From Phoronis australis (taxonomy: Eukaryota > Phoronida > Phoronidae): DNA of 64,000 bases. The position numbers were made by a program, and so were the translations under genes. Positions 11,134 to 36,590 of this stretch are shown here, piece after piece. Each line of letters starts with the position of its first letter. The stretch's first letter is position 1. The DNA lies in NCBI GenBank assembly GCA_002633005.1, contig NMRA01000083.1, forward strand, positions 835,161-899,160, read 5' to 3'. Below the pieces are notes generated by a model. The model had not been told where the DNA came from, did not search any database, and saw only the letters and a program-made list of their open reading frames with translations.

Positions 11134-11930
11134 AACTTCCTTCCGCTCAGCGCTATGCGCCTGGGACTCGCTCGAATCCTAATCCCCCCCCCTTACTGAA
11201 AACGTAGATCTGCCACTGGACTTTCCGTAATGTTTGTTACACGCTATATTATTATGTGTACTGAACCAGTTCGTAGCAAAATTTGTCTGCGGTCGTGCGT
11301 AAAACTAAACGGCTGCCCCGCGCGCTTGCCGTTTGAAAATCGAGGCTTAGTTACTAACGTTGAGTGGACAATAGAGAGAATTCTGAATGAGATCACTAAG
11401 GATTCGATTAAAATTTGCGTCTTACCAGCAACCTTTGTTTCTTCATTGTCACTCAGCTTTCCCCCGGCCGTTTTCCGTGGCGGCGCCATCAAGCCTTTGG
11501 TGTGCCGAGGACTTCGCTGGATACCGAGAAACTGAGGGAGCTTCATGCGGTAGTAAACCAACACGGCCTGTTGAAAGATTAATGGTGGGATGGTTTAAGA
11601 TCGACGAGAGTGAGAACCGTGACATAATCAGTTTAATAATTATTTTACTGATATTGTCCTACACTTTCCCGCTATATTCCTTCTTCGAATTTGTCACATA
11701 TAATGTTTTTTACTGAGATTGTGAATCCGTTCAGTGCTACCCCGTGTTTGACTTCAGTTGAACCAATTTCCCCGACTTGACCAGATTAGAAAAGTAAGAA
11801 ATTCTTTTCCAGCTAAGCCTATTTGTGGCCATGATATGGCATATCCATGAAAATAATAAAATACGGTCTAAGTAATCTATTGATTGAACCATTTGCTGTT
11901 GTGTAGTAACCAGTCCATTGCCAACCAAAT
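11134..11930. other. Non-coding stretch, no gene seen
   Basis: Overlapping ORFs on both strands between 11230 and 11716 have no recognisable domain. The word GATCTGCCACTGG at 11209-11221 resembles the end of the short dispersed repeat seen at 17041, so a fragment of that family may lie here. Confidence 0.4.
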
Positions 11931-12290
11931 TTTTCCAGACAACAGGAAAATTGCCAAGGTTATTCGCCTGTCTTTAAAAAAGAGGACCCCGGCGCTGTGA
12001 GATAACTACAGGACTATCTCTGTTCTTCCTTGCTTTTATAAGATTTTTGAAGAATTATTCAGTATAATCGACTTTCTGACTATTATATCCAATCTAATGT
12101 CTTGCTACATATATCCTGCCCAGTATGGTTTCCGTGAGGGTGAGAGGGGGAGGTTGGCACTCTACAGAACTGGTTTTAGTGAACTAATGGATAAAATTGT
12201 CAAGGCTATGGAAAATAGTAAATTACCTCTGGCAATCAGCTTTTGATTCCGTTAAGTCAATTTTACTTGATAGTCATGCAAGCTTACCCT
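11930..12290 (+). pseudogene. Non-LTR retrotransposon (LINE) reverse transcriptase fragment, frame-broken
   Basis: Read across frames, the stretch gives successive reverse-transcriptase N-terminal motifs in family order: KIAKVIR, then a Lys-rich KK.DP-like word, DNYRTISVLPCFYKIFE, YPAQYGFREG, and a helix like the one before the catalytic Asp region. Internal stops and frame changes are present (for example a stop just before DNYRTIS), and the catalytic YxDD region is not reached. This is an old, truncated copy of a LINE element, of RTE, CR1 or Jockey type. The clade cannot be set from this length. Confidence 0.75.
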
Positions 12291-14850
12291 CGTCTTTAAA
12301 ATGGAAGGCAACCTTTTTCGTGTCATTTTAGTGCCGGAAAATACGGTTCGTTGATTATCTCAGACATATGCTTCAGTTAATTACGGCTCCTCGTAATTTT
12401 AGTAATTAGTCGTGCACTACTCCGGAAGTGACGTTTAGGGGATTAAGAATTTCCCGCCATTTCGTTTCTAGTGCGTTCGAGTTACTGTGAGGCTCCGCTC
12501 TACTCAGTGTTTTTGTGCTGGTTTCCTTAAACTGTCGTCACCACTTCCCATCGACGAATATTCTACGACAAGGTTGTTAGAGAACTCAATTACGTTGAAT
12601 TTAGGAACTTAGTTTGTACTTCAGTAGCAGCGGGCGAATTAATGTTTGAGCCTGCATGGTATAGTGCGACAGAACACACTGAGAGGGATATATGAGGCAG
12701 AGACTGAGGACAGACGTGGGTGGGATGTCTTCGTGCAAATGCAAGGTGTGTACTGTCATGCCGACCCCAGTGCCTATGCGCTGTTCCCGGGACCTGAGGA
12801 CCCAAACTGCTTACATCAGTCCAGCCGTGTGACTCCCTCGCCACACACCTGGCACCTTCTAAATAGCTCCAATACTTATAAGTCAAGTCCAAAAAAACGT
12901 CATCAAAGTTTGGCTCGCCGGCTTGACCACAGGACGACGACTCCTCCCCAAAATGGGTGTCAAACTTGGCCTGACCACTCAGGCTACTCAACATCGCTGC
13001 AGGACTCAGCTTACAAGCTCCGGGCTGGAGACAACCCGGTGAGCACAGGGCGAGTCACTGTTAGTTTTCGGAATTGCACGCTCTGGCGTACGTTCGGATC
13101 AAGGCACGGATGACAGTACTAGTCATGCTCCTTCGCGAACGTAGGTATGAAGGCGAGATCTCCGAGTCGGCTGGCAAATTTCTAATGAAAGTTGCTAAAA
13201 TCCGGAAAGAATGCACAAATTTCCGGGCCAAAGAAAAAACTGTATTGGAAAAATAATCATGAAACCTAGTAGGACTGACGACTACTGATCAAAAGCGCTT
13301 GCAGTCACTAACGTAGAGGCCATAGAGCTCGCGAGGCCACTCGCATCAAAAATGCCACTTCTCGGGGGTGGCGACGGGGTACTGCAGGGAATCAACACCG
13401 ACAGTATGGCACCCTTCTTCAGGGATCGTTCAGCAGGAACCTTCACCGATTCCGAGTACATATCTCTTTCGTAATAAACGGCAGAAAATGCTTGACGGCG
13501 CGCTCGGTATTGGCGGTACGTTGGTGGACGGTAACGTTACGTTTTTCTTCACACGAACGAGCCAAGTAGGCTATGAGGGAGCGTGTCATCTTTCGGAAAG
13601 CCGTGTAGTGGCATACCCAAAGTGCGCGTGAGACGATTACCATTACTTTTATATTGAAACACTACTGCGGTTAAGCTGGTCAGACCTTACACACAAAGGA
13701 ATCAACAGGTGGAAGTTAAGTCTAACTTCTCTGAAAGTCAACGGTTTTTCTCCACTCAAGATTTTTGGTGAAAGGTATTTCAAACAAAACACATCTGCTT
13801 CAAGACATTTTTTTAAAGTCGTTTGCAAATAGTATTTTTAATTATCGGTTAGTGTCAGGCGCGCTGTTTACAACATAATTGCTGGATTACGTAAGCTTAC
13901 AGGATGAAAGCAGACAATCAGGACTATGTGAACATTGGCGTGCCACTGCAGTGCGCGTAGTGGTAAAATTTGAGGTAAGTATGTAGGTGCCCAATGCCCA
14001 CCGTATCACCTTGAGCATTGAATTTCAAAAGTGCATTGAATTCGCAAAACCCGACTCATAAACATTTAGACCTATTTTTGACTCACGAGTGGGTATTTAC
14101 TTCTTGTCTGCAGTGACGAATGGTAGTAGGATGTCCGCCGAAGAAAGGGGCCCAAGCACACATATTGGAGGGCAAGGGTTCGCGTGCAGTGCAAGTGGTC
14201 CCTGAGGGGGGGGGGGAGCAAACACAATTTTAAAGGAAAACAGGCGTGTAACACTCAGAAGGGATATGCTGGCGGCGTTTTAGTCGCCCGCGGTTGTGTT
14301 CTCGGGGCCTTTCCGTTCCCCTTCATCCGTCTAGTATGATACGACACCATAATTGTTGCTTTCTATTGAAATATTAATCTAAAATTTCATTACTCGGCGA
14401 ACATATGTTATTCCGTACGCTTCAAAAACTAATTTCACAAACACGTTATGTTACATAAAATCATGTTTTAACCCGGATACCATCAGCTACGTTTTGGGGT
14501 CCAACATGCCCAGAATAGAGCAAAACGACTGCTCACCATTGTCAAGTCAACACCAAAAGTTCACAACATTTGTCCAGGACGTATGATCACGCGCGCCGGA
14601 ATATTCGGCAACAATGCTGTCGTCAGCGTAGCAGTGCATCGATAACGTAAGCTATTGTATCAAGACTACGCCCCACTTACCGTCACTTACTGTGCGTACC
14701 CCTTACGTACCCTGGCCATCTATCACCCAACCATATGTCCTTATGTAACCAGACCACCTACCACTTACCTACCCAGGCAATCTACCCCTCACGTACCTCT
14801 ACCACCTTTCCCTTGTATACCTCGACCCTCTATTCCTTACGAAGTCGACC
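12291..14850. other. Gene-poor stretch
   Basis: Several ORFs of 60-155 codons occur on both strands (for example 12646-13113 plus and 12590-12994 minus), but they overlap one another, lack recognisable domains and lack exon signals. The sequence is less AT-rich near 12.6-13.1 kb. I support no gene here. Confidence 0.4.
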
Positions 14851-14851
14851 A

Positions 14852-14950
14852 TCTATCCCTCATGTACATCCGTCTATCCCTCATGTACATCCGTCTATCC
14901 CTCATGTACATCCGTCTATCCCTCATGTGTATCCGTCTATCCCTCATACC
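14852..14950. repeat. 21-bp minisatellite, about 4.5 units
   Basis: Unit CTATCCCTCATGTACATCCGT starts at 14853, 14874, 14895, 14916 and 14937. It is pyrimidine-rich on the plus strand. The upstream 150 bases are a looser array of similar CTACC/TACGTACC words. ORFs across it are repeat translations. Confidence 0.9.
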
Positions 14951-15411
14951 TCGATCCCCTTTCCACCATAAAGATGTAATCTGAAGCTGTCAACAACTTT
15001 GATAACTTTTGGACGTTGACTCCTCAATAAAGTGGCCCCTGGTATGGTCTGAACAAAGGATATCCCGATTTTGGCCTATTAACAGATATTGAAAACATTC
15101 CCATCTAATTCCATGCAACAAAATAAGGCTCAAATATTTTGAGCAAACTTTTGAAAATTTATTTGAACAACTGTAGTGAAAGACCAGTCACCAAGAAACA
15201 TTAATATCCTATCTGTGACAAAGGAAGTATGAGTTTTTGTGTGAAATCTGTTTTGATCACTCAAAGGTGTATTAACAAGTGACAGAACAAGGATTGATTG
15301 AAAACCCCCAAACAGGGTTTGGTATCCTTTTAACACATGAAACTCTAGACTGAGAAAAATCTGCAGCACTGTAAACAAAATAGTATTGCAAGTCTCCATC
15401 GGAAGGAACGT

Positions 15412-15417
15412 TTTATT
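15412..15417 (-). terminator. Candidate polyadenylation signal of ATP5F1E
   Basis: AATAAA on the minus strand (TTTATT on the plus strand) lies about 300 bases beyond the ATP5F1E stop codon. Confidence 0.4.
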
Positions 15418-15711
15418 TTGAAATGTTATTCTTTGTTATGATGACACTGCTGTGAATAATAGTGTTTGCATGCACAAAGAAAAATTAAAATTTCTGACAA
15501 CTCAATATATTAAATCACAACATGCCTCATTAACACAAAATTTACATATGTGTGATGGTTATGAATGAACCAGGTGTGAATGCTGTATTCAATAATCCAA
15601 GTCTAAGGATTCTAAACACTCCATCTGTCCCCGAACAAGTCCCAATGTCTGTTCCATGGCTCTCTAGATGTCTCTGTATAAACACACACACTCTTCTAGT
15701 ACAGAATGGAA

Positions 15712-18700
15712 TTACTGGGCCACTTCTGCAACAGAAAAACAAAGCAAGATCATGTATAGCTGATAACAATGACAGTAATCAATCAATCAATGCAACCATC
15801 CCAGTCAGTAAATTCTGGCCAAAATGTCATACCTTCAGAGTCCTCCACAACATAAAAGTCATATCACGACAGGAATAGAACAATTCATGAACAGGTTGGG
15901 GCCTGGGGAGTTTGCATGTAATGCCACGAAATCGGTTACTGATTCAGTTTCATTACCATTATGGCCAATAATTGCTAAGCGTAATTTCTCAATGCAGACA
16001 TAACGATGACTGCGTCTTTTTTAACACACTGGTCGCTAGTTTTTACACTGGTTGCGGAACATTCAAACAAGTCGGGAGTGTGGCCAAACCAGTCGCTGCA
16101 ACAGGTTCAAAGCAGTCGTGGAGAACACTGCATTGAACAAGGGCAAACTGTTCATAAGGCTAAAATTACTTCAAAAATGACTGATTTCCTACGAGTTCAA
16201 ACTTATTGCAATGCTTTTATTATCCCAAAGCAGGTGAGCGAAAGTAAGCAAAACTGAAAACAGGTTGCACAGGACAGTCACACTTCTTGAAAATAGAATT
16301 AATGATGTCCATATAGCAATAAAATGTGGTTGTTGATACATCCAGGAGAGTTCAGTGTACCCGGAATTAAATCTTGTCCACTGTGTTTCTGCCAATTTTC
16401 AGTACCATCTTCCCTTTGAAGGAGGCGTGATGCCTCCAAGGTTCTAGGAGTTTAATTTTGTCAGTATTGTCCAGAAGACCATAATAAAAGTACAAGCCTA
16501 TACAGTCTTTACAGTAGACAGATAGAAGTTGACTTACTGTTCACTTCTGGTTTCCCATCTTTCCACCTGGTAATTTTAACATTCGTGGCTTCCCTCTTCA
16601 ATGCTTCTGTTTTGAAGTTGGGCTTTAAGCTTCGTCTAACCACAGCGGCACATATTGACGAATACTGGACATAGCTGAAAGAGTGACAGCCATACTAAGT
16701 ATTGGAAGTTATAACTTGGAAGGATATACGGTTAGTAGGATTTTCCAGAATTCAAATCCAGGCTATGTGAGAAATGCTCTCAAAGGGTATGCAATACCAG
16801 CAATCAATATTAAAAAAGTTTTAAACACGTATGTTGAAGTCTTCACATTCATCTCCATTGGACACTGAAATCAAACCTTGTTAAATCCCCATTTTGGATT
16901 TGATTACCAGCATGTTTGCAGTTACATGACACTGTAATGTGTTGTAATAGAAAATAAATAGACTGAATCAAATCTCACTAATTCAAAGTTGAAACATCAT
17001 AGGTTACTAGCACCTCTGTCCAGAATTTAACTTCCCTTCCAGTGGCAGATTTAGAGGGGTGACAAGGGGGGCATGCCCCCCCCCTAAATTCTCCCACATT
17101 CCATTTGGCAGTTCAGGGGTGCAAATGTCTGACGGGCAAAATCCTGGCTGATACTCTGCCATGGCCCCCCAACTCAAAATCCTGGAGACACCTCTGCCTT
17201 CACAATCACTTTGTATGATTTTTTCTCTTTAGCATTGTTCAACACACCACATTGTAATTGTCTCAATTCAACTGAAAAAATAGTGTCACTGCACTCTGAA
17301 CTCACTGTGCATGCCAGGAGATATGACGTCATATCTCCTGGTGCACACAGTGTAAGAATGGCCACTTGACGACTTGGGCAACTGAATGAAGGACTGTTCA
17401 AAAAAAATCTGATTACGGGAGTATTTGTTCGAGTTGGCACGAATTAAAGACATTGGCAGCCTCCTAAGGTGTCTTTCTATGCACAAAAGGTACTTAAAGA
17501 ACCTACATAACGGCCAAATGACTTTTGAAAATGTTAAATATCTGTATCATTGATCGACACAAAAATAGGTGGTTTAATCAGTGTGAGGCATAATTTAGCC
17601 GAAAAGCTTCCGGTGTAAGAAGGGCCTATGAGAGCATCACCATCTCTACTACGCCAGCTAGAGGCGGTGGTCACTGTCTACTCCTATATGAGCTTCATAC
17701 CTTGGAAGCTTTCCGGCGAACTGTGCCTCACACTGACTAAAACATCAAAGTCACGTTGTTATAAATACGTTTTGCACATAGAGGGGCACTTTAGGAGGCC
17801 GTCGATGTATTTAATTCCATCCAACTCGAAGAAATACTCCCGTTATCAAACTTTTTCTTCGAGCACTTCATCGTTCAGTTCCCAATATCAGAAATTTGCC
17901 ATATTTAACGATGCGCGCAGCAGGTGGTATAACATCATATCCCCTGGCGTGCACAGTGTAAAAATGGCCAGTTGCCGATTTTGGGAACTGAACGAGGGAT
18001 TGCTGAAAGAAAATGTTTGATAACGGGAGTATGTCTTCGAGTTGGAAGGAATTAAATACATTGACGACCTCCTAAGGTGCCCCTCTATGTGCAAAACGTA
18101 TTTATAACAACCCGACTTCGATGTTTTAGTCAGTATGAGGCACAATTTGCCGGAAAACTTCCGACGTATGACGCTCATATAGGAGTAGACAGTAACCACT
18201 GCCTCTAGCTGGCCTAGTAGAGACGTCGTAGCACAGCACCACCGCCTCTACTTAGCAGTCTTACCAGTAGAAACAACATGACTTCGATGTTTTGGCCAGT
18301 GTAAGCCATAGTTCACCCAAAAGTTTCTGGCGTATGAAGCCCCTATAGGAGCAGCACCGTCTCTAGATGACCAATATTTAGCCAGGTCGCTTGACCGTAC
18401 GGCAGCTTGGGTAGCTGTAGCCTTGGTGCAAAGCTGTACACAAAATAAACAGCTTTGCGCCGATGTGGGTATAGGAGTGGTAGGATAAAATCTGACACGG
18501 AAATTACCGATGAATTACGGAAGGACGGCGTGATCGACATTGTGACTTTACGCGACAAACTGGCAATTTCCGTACCGTCCTTGACCTCGAGCCGTCCAAG
18601 ATGGAAGTGTGTTTGGGCTTTTTGTGAACATTTTTGTTCTTTGACAGCGAATTTCTTACGAAGTCGACGGAACAGGACACCGTGAATGCCGTGAATGGTA

Positions 18701-19043
18701 TTGGAAGAAAGAACAATTGCCAATGGTTTGTTTTGTGTAAATTTATTGAGTTTTATGTTAGCTATGGAGGGCTGAAGCACCTGTGGAATTTCTAGTCGGG
18801 AGTGTCATACCTTGTAGTATTATATGTAGTGAATTGCGGACAATCAGAAGCTGAGGACGCGTGTGTGTACAGCTATGGCTTGTGCAAGTTGTGGGTAGCT
18901 GACGCCACCGGTAGATACCTACCGGGTCTCTTACATAACGACATACTGTATAAGTTACAATAACATTTCGCCACATTTAAGACACCGTTTGAGTCACAAT
19001 CATTTACTTACTTCATTCCTATTTGTCTCCAAAATGCGCCCAT
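15712..19043 (-). CDS. ATP5F1E: ATP synthase F1 subunit epsilon, mitochondrial
   Basis: This is the smallest subunit of the F1 central stalk, bound to gamma and delta in the mitochondrial matrix. Three exons join in phase: 19012-19043 (MGAFWRQIGM plus two bases), 16538-16674 (starting YVQYSSICAAVVRRSL) and 15712-15725 (VAQ then stop, with the split Lys before it). The product is 60 aa, against 51 in human. Family landmarks are the N-terminal WRQ.G motif, the Y.QYS.IC segment, a run of basic and hydrophobic helix residues, and the NVKI strand; the C-terminus is insect-like (W..GKP). There is no cleaved presequence, as is usual for this subunit. Donors are GTAAGT twice and acceptors TTTCAG and TTGCAG. 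The last coding exon holds only 14 bases before the stop ends. The first intron (about 2.3 kb) holds a cluster of inverted repeats. Confidence 0.9.
17041..17200. repeat. Short dispersed repeat family C, copy 1
   Basis: Starts CCAGTGGCAGATTTAGAGGG and shares ordered words with 49708-49853 (ATTCTCCCA, GTCTGA.GGG.AAA, AATACTCTGCC, CCCCCAACTCAA). Lies in intron 1 of ATP5F1E. The TGGCGGAT/ATCCGCC ends of the second copy suggest a small terminal-inverted-repeat element. Confidence 0.7.
17302..17350. repeat. Short near-perfect palindrome
   Basis: About 48 bases centred on TGACGTCA, with arms GCCAGGAGATA and TATCTCCTGG and outer arms ACTGTGCA and TGCACACAGT. It is the junction where two inverted copies of the foldback unit meet. 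Confidence 0.85.
17331..18390. repeat. Cluster of head-to-head foldback units in ATP5F1E intron 1
   Basis: A unit of about 290 bases occurs in alternating orientation. One copy lies at about 17331-17655 and a second, inverted, at about 17638-17925. A third, in the first orientation, lies at about 17935-18226, and a partial fourth at about 18274-18380. Shared words are CTCTACTA.GCCAGCTAGAGG and its complement, ACTCGAAGA.ATACTCCCG and CGGGAGTAT.TCTTCGAGT, and CACAGTGTAA.AATGGCCA. The middle pair forms a palindrome of nearly 600 bases. No coding capacity is supported. I read it as nested non-autonomous inverted-repeat elements. Confidence 0.85.
18690..18865. repeat. Dispersed repeat family B, copy 2
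   Basis: Shares ordered words with the reverse complement of 6058-6230: AAGAACAATTG, TGTGTAAATTTATTGAGT, GGCTGAAG..GCACC.GTGGAATT, GTGTCATACCTTGTAGTAT, ACAATCAGAAGCTGAGGA. Confidence 0.8.
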
Positions 19044-21536
19044 AGTGGAAAGGATTTTCACTTCACAGGCACTCGCAAGACTTCTAAGATGGTGGAGGAT
19101 TGTATACTCTCAAACCAAGTTTTAGGAATATAATCTTGTACATTCACAAATAAAAGGGTTGTTAATGGAAAAATAAAATATCTAATAACATTTGAAAATA
19201 TGAAATTTTATATTTTACAGACAAAAAAGTCTCAAAAGCATTTTTGTGACCAAATTTTGAAAATATCCCGTATGTAGGTCAAGATGCAGGTCAAGCCATC
19301 AATACACGGAAGACGGCTGGTGGTTGTGCGTTATGCCATGCTGCAAATGAAAAATTATCGCCGATTAATGCCGAGGGCAAAGGTTTGTATTAATCAGACA
19401 TTTACCACATTCCGAAATAAGTTGTTTTTTAAAACAATACGCCATTAAACCATTCTTTAGCAACATGCGCATGAATTATTGCTCTATGTGTTGACGGTTA
19501 AACATTTACATCCCAAGCAAAACGTAGCCTTGGTACAAAGGCAGCTGTACTGTATATATCTAGCTGTATTTTGACGATAGTCTTCATACAGCTAGCTGGC
19601 TGGCTACCCAAACTGATGTTAGACAGTGCTGCTGTGCATGAACTTGGAATCCTGCTTAATCTCAAGATTGCGTATTCGTGAACTTGGAATTGAATATGTT
19701 AAGACAAGCAGGTGAATTTTTTGTTCTTTTTAATGAGTTTTTGTAATTATTGGACTTATGATCACCCATGTTTTCCTCTACCGGAACTTGTGTCACAGAA
19801 TTAGAGAAATTTAATTATGTGAATGGTTAATCATTAATTCATTTTTGTTAATGGTGAATATAAGATTGCCAATGAAAAGGAGGACGCGGTTAAAATTTAC
19901 ATTGTTTTATTAACATGTAAGTTTATAGGCAGCGAAAAGATTCAAAATAGGCAACTCTGCCTAATAAAGAAGATTGGTTTGACAAATAGACAAATTGTTT
20001 ACTAAACAGACAAGTGATTCGTTTAATAAACAAGTCAAGAATGCTATAGTTTTCCAAATAGACAAGACAATTGTACAGATTCTGTCCCATAAACAAGGGT
20101 ATAAGTGGCGTAAACAAGATCTTATAAGACCACACAAGTTTTTTCATAACTTGCAACATTCATATTATTTTAAGGCGACTTGTTGACAAAAAAAGCAAAA
20201 TCAACTTCTTACCTGATTTTTTAAGTGAATTTAGCATTTGGTTGGTTTCTTGGATGAACAATAAAAATCAGCTTAATCGGCTGACTTGTCTAGTAAATGG
20301 CAAAAATCAGCTTACTTTGACCAATTTGTTGGGTAGTTTGAACCAGCCTTGGCCCATCACTATATGTTGAGCCCCAGGGCATACGGTAATCTCATAGGAG
20401 ATGTATTGGATGTGCCGCTCAGAATGGTAACTTTTTTGCTACTAGCTTTCCTTTAAAAGGGTGTCTTTCTCTTATAAACACCTACAAAGGTTCACTTTGG
20501 GAGCTCAAAAATCTACAAAAGGTTCCTTTTCCAAATGCAAATTTATAGAATGGTTTTTAGAGTTATCTAAGTATGTTTTAAAACCTACATTTCAAAAGAT
20601 GTACAAAAAGGCATCTTTTCTTGCACTGTTAAAAATTGAACTATACAAGGTTCTCTATGCAAGGATAAAGGTTTGTGGAATTAGTCCCTACAAAAGGTGG
20701 TATTTCTGGAAAAAAATCTGCGAAATGGTGACTTTTTCATGGAAGCTACACAAATGACTCATTTTTTCGAATCCTCTGTTTCGTAATTCGGTATCGTAAT
20801 TCTCCAGCAGTACACCCTGTCAAAATGTTGTTGAGTACCCAGTTGTAGATCTTACTGGAGCCGTGTTTACTTTTTGAATTCAAGTCTTTATTGTAGGCTC
20901 ACTCTACAGCACATCATGGAACATACCATGTGTTGTTCTTCTTTAATGGGGTCGGCAGTGAGTTGCAGGTCACATGTTCACTGCAGATCACATATGATAT
21001 GCAGGTCACATGAGCTGCAGGTCGCAGTTTGCGACATGAAATTCGGAAATACAAGCTTAGGTTTTGGCCAGCTTGCGTTAGTGGACTTGAGAATTCCATC
21101 TCGTGTGAGTAGAGCTAGATACATAACCAAAAACAATGGAAAAAGTGAACAAAAAACAACAGCATTGGTGATTTGGTTGTTTTCACACATGCAAATTTCC
21201 ACTGGAGCATAAAAGGAGAATCTGACGAGAAATTTCGGGTACTTAAACGTGCGTGCAATCTGAATTCTGCCAGGTTTGCAAATGACAATCTGCCGATTTT
21301 CATTGCCTTGATGACTGCTGTAATTTACTAATCTGCCGAATCACCATTGTGGGTATGAGTGTGTGTATGTGTGCTTGGGTGTGTGTGTGTTTGTGTGTGT
21401 GCGTGCATGTGTGCTCGCATGTGTGTGTTTGAAAATAAAATCCATAAATGTAACTTCTGAACTAATGATTGGGCAATACATAATGGTGTGAAAGTTGGGT
21501 TGCTCTACAAACTAAAATTGTTTTTCGTTTTTGTAG
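19044..21536. other. Divergent intergenic region between ATP5F1E and DEF8
   Basis: ATP5F1E starts leftwards at 19043 and DEF8 reads rightwards. The first DEF8 exon I can call (from 21537) begins at a splice acceptor, so at least one earlier DEF8 exon should lie here, but I could not identify it. No TATA box is evident. The stretch at 20460-20760 contains recurring CTACAAAAGGT-like words. Confidence 0.45.
21357..21430. repeat. GT-rich microsatellite
   Basis: Interrupted (GT)n tract with GTGTGTAT, GCGTGCAT and CTCGCAT interruptions, about 100 bases before the first DEF8 exon called here. Confidence 0.9.
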
Positions 21537-21639
21537 GATATTTGTTGATGTATGGAAATTAATCCCGAACAGACTCAGAGGAAGGGATTCCAGTCAGTTG
21601 CTTTGGGAGACACCTATTGGCAGTGTTTCCACCGATGTA

Positions 21640-34965
<13,326 letters not shown>

Positions 34966-36590
34966 CAAACGAGCAGCATTAGGGTTTAGAGTGGAAGGAT
35001 CAGCTGCTGAGCCGAGTTTTCAGATAAAAAGTAAACAATGAGAAGTCACCATCACATTACTAGGGAAACTTGTCTATCGAAACTCATAACCCTCCTTGCC
35101 ATTCCCGCTCCAGCCAGTCTCAATTCCATTTATTACGACGTAGTTGATTTGTATGAATATGTGTTGTGTGAGGCGTGTTGTGACATCTTGCAGTTACTCC
35201 TCCTCAGTGAATTCAACGTTTCATGCTGCAGAGGAGAGTCACAAATTTACAGTTTAAGTGAACCTGGTTTTTGAGGTGTTGCAATGGCAGTTCAAGTCCA
35301 GGATTTAAGCTTTCACGTTGAATGAAACTCTCCGAAAGGAGAGTATTGCAATATTTGTCTGTTGAAAGTCAACGATATTGGCTCTAGGGAGGAAAGGATG
35401 GCGTCAGGACTGTGATGGTTTGCTGACAACATTTAATGACAATCACTTGAATGGTAAAGGTATTACTAAATCTGTTTTGTCGGTTTCACATAATTTAGAA
35501 CACAGTGTCGTCCTGCCCAGAGAGATAAAAAAGCAACACTTCTCAATTGCAAAGTGAATGCAGTTTCAACATTAGAGGTCTTCCCTACAGCTGTTGATAC
35601 ATTTGCCTGTTGTTAATTGCCTATTTGGTATTTTTGTGCAGTTTGATTCAAGTTTTGGAGTGTTACAGAAAAATTATTTTGTTTCAAATCTTGTGGACTT
35701 AAAAAGGGTTTGGTACGTTTTTAACTGGTCGGATAGGTTTCTGGTTAGAAGAGCGTGGTTTAGGGCTTGGACTTAGTTGCTGCCATTTTGCAAGGATTGG
35801 TTTAGTTCAATACTGCTGCATAAGTTCTTGTGCGAGGTGCAAAATGTCTCTTGCCATTTTGGCAATACGTCATGCACATTAAGCGAGTGTTTTATTTGGA
35901 CACAAGAATGTTTTTGTTCCATGATGGTGTTTAATGATGAACATGAAGCTGAAAAGTGCTACAGTGTACTCGTCTGCTACAAGGTTTAATTTTTTGTATC
36001 ATTAAATCAGAATTTGTGAAACTTGCCATTTTTAGGCAAGTCAGTTCTACTTTATGTGGTGTAGGATTGTTTTTTACTTGGTTTACTGAAAAAGTGACGT
36101 TTTGAAAAAATGTTTGGACCAAAATATTGTTCAGATGAGGATCAGCTGGTAAACTTTTATATGCTGCATCTTGGCTGTATTTACAAAATCAGGTTTAAGT
36201 GTTGTTGAATGTGAAGTAGAAAATCTTAGTTTCATTAGATTAGCTCCTCACACTCTTGTTATTGATCAAAAAAACTTTGTTGAAGGTCAGTGCAAATCAC
36301 ATGTATGCGATTTGACCTCCACATGCCATGCAGTGCCTTGTCATTGATAAATATTCCATCTATCGACAGGCTGATGAACATCATTCTGCAAAACAATGTG
36401 TCCGCCTCAAGGAGTCGTACTTATAACACTTATAACTAAGCATTGGGACCTTTTTGTCTTTGTTTTGAAGTCAATGAAGTAATACGTGTCGAATTGAACA
36501 ATGGAGATTCTATTTAATGTTGTTGGACTAGACTAGTTACATGTACCACTCGAAAGTTAACATCAATAAAAGCTTGTTTATTGAACTTAA
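34966..36590 (+). other. Probable DEF8 3' untranslated region
   Basis: No further exon is needed after the stop at 34963-34965. The first convincing polyadenylation signal I see downstream is AATAAA at 36565-36570, which would give a 1.6 kb 3' UTR. ORFs inside (for example 35038-35274 and 35777-35989) have no recognisable domains. Confidence 0.45.
36564..36583. terminator. Near-palindromic double polyadenylation signal between convergent genes
   Basis: AATAAA on the plus strand (36565-36570) and AATAAA on the minus strand (36577-36582) are separated by AGCTTG. DEF8 (plus) and BUD23 (minus) both transcribe towards this point. Confidence 0.5.

Noticed and set aside
14655-14984. Periodic Pro/Ser-rich ORFs
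   Set aside because: Translations of the 21-bp minisatellite.
15542-15769. Minus-strand ORF whose TDGVFRI word resembles a RhoGAP motif
   Set aside because: The acceptor at 15726 joins in phase to the ATP5F1E exon, and the true frame stops after VAQ. The RhoGAP-like word lies in the 3' UTR in another frame, and no other RhoGAP motif follows.
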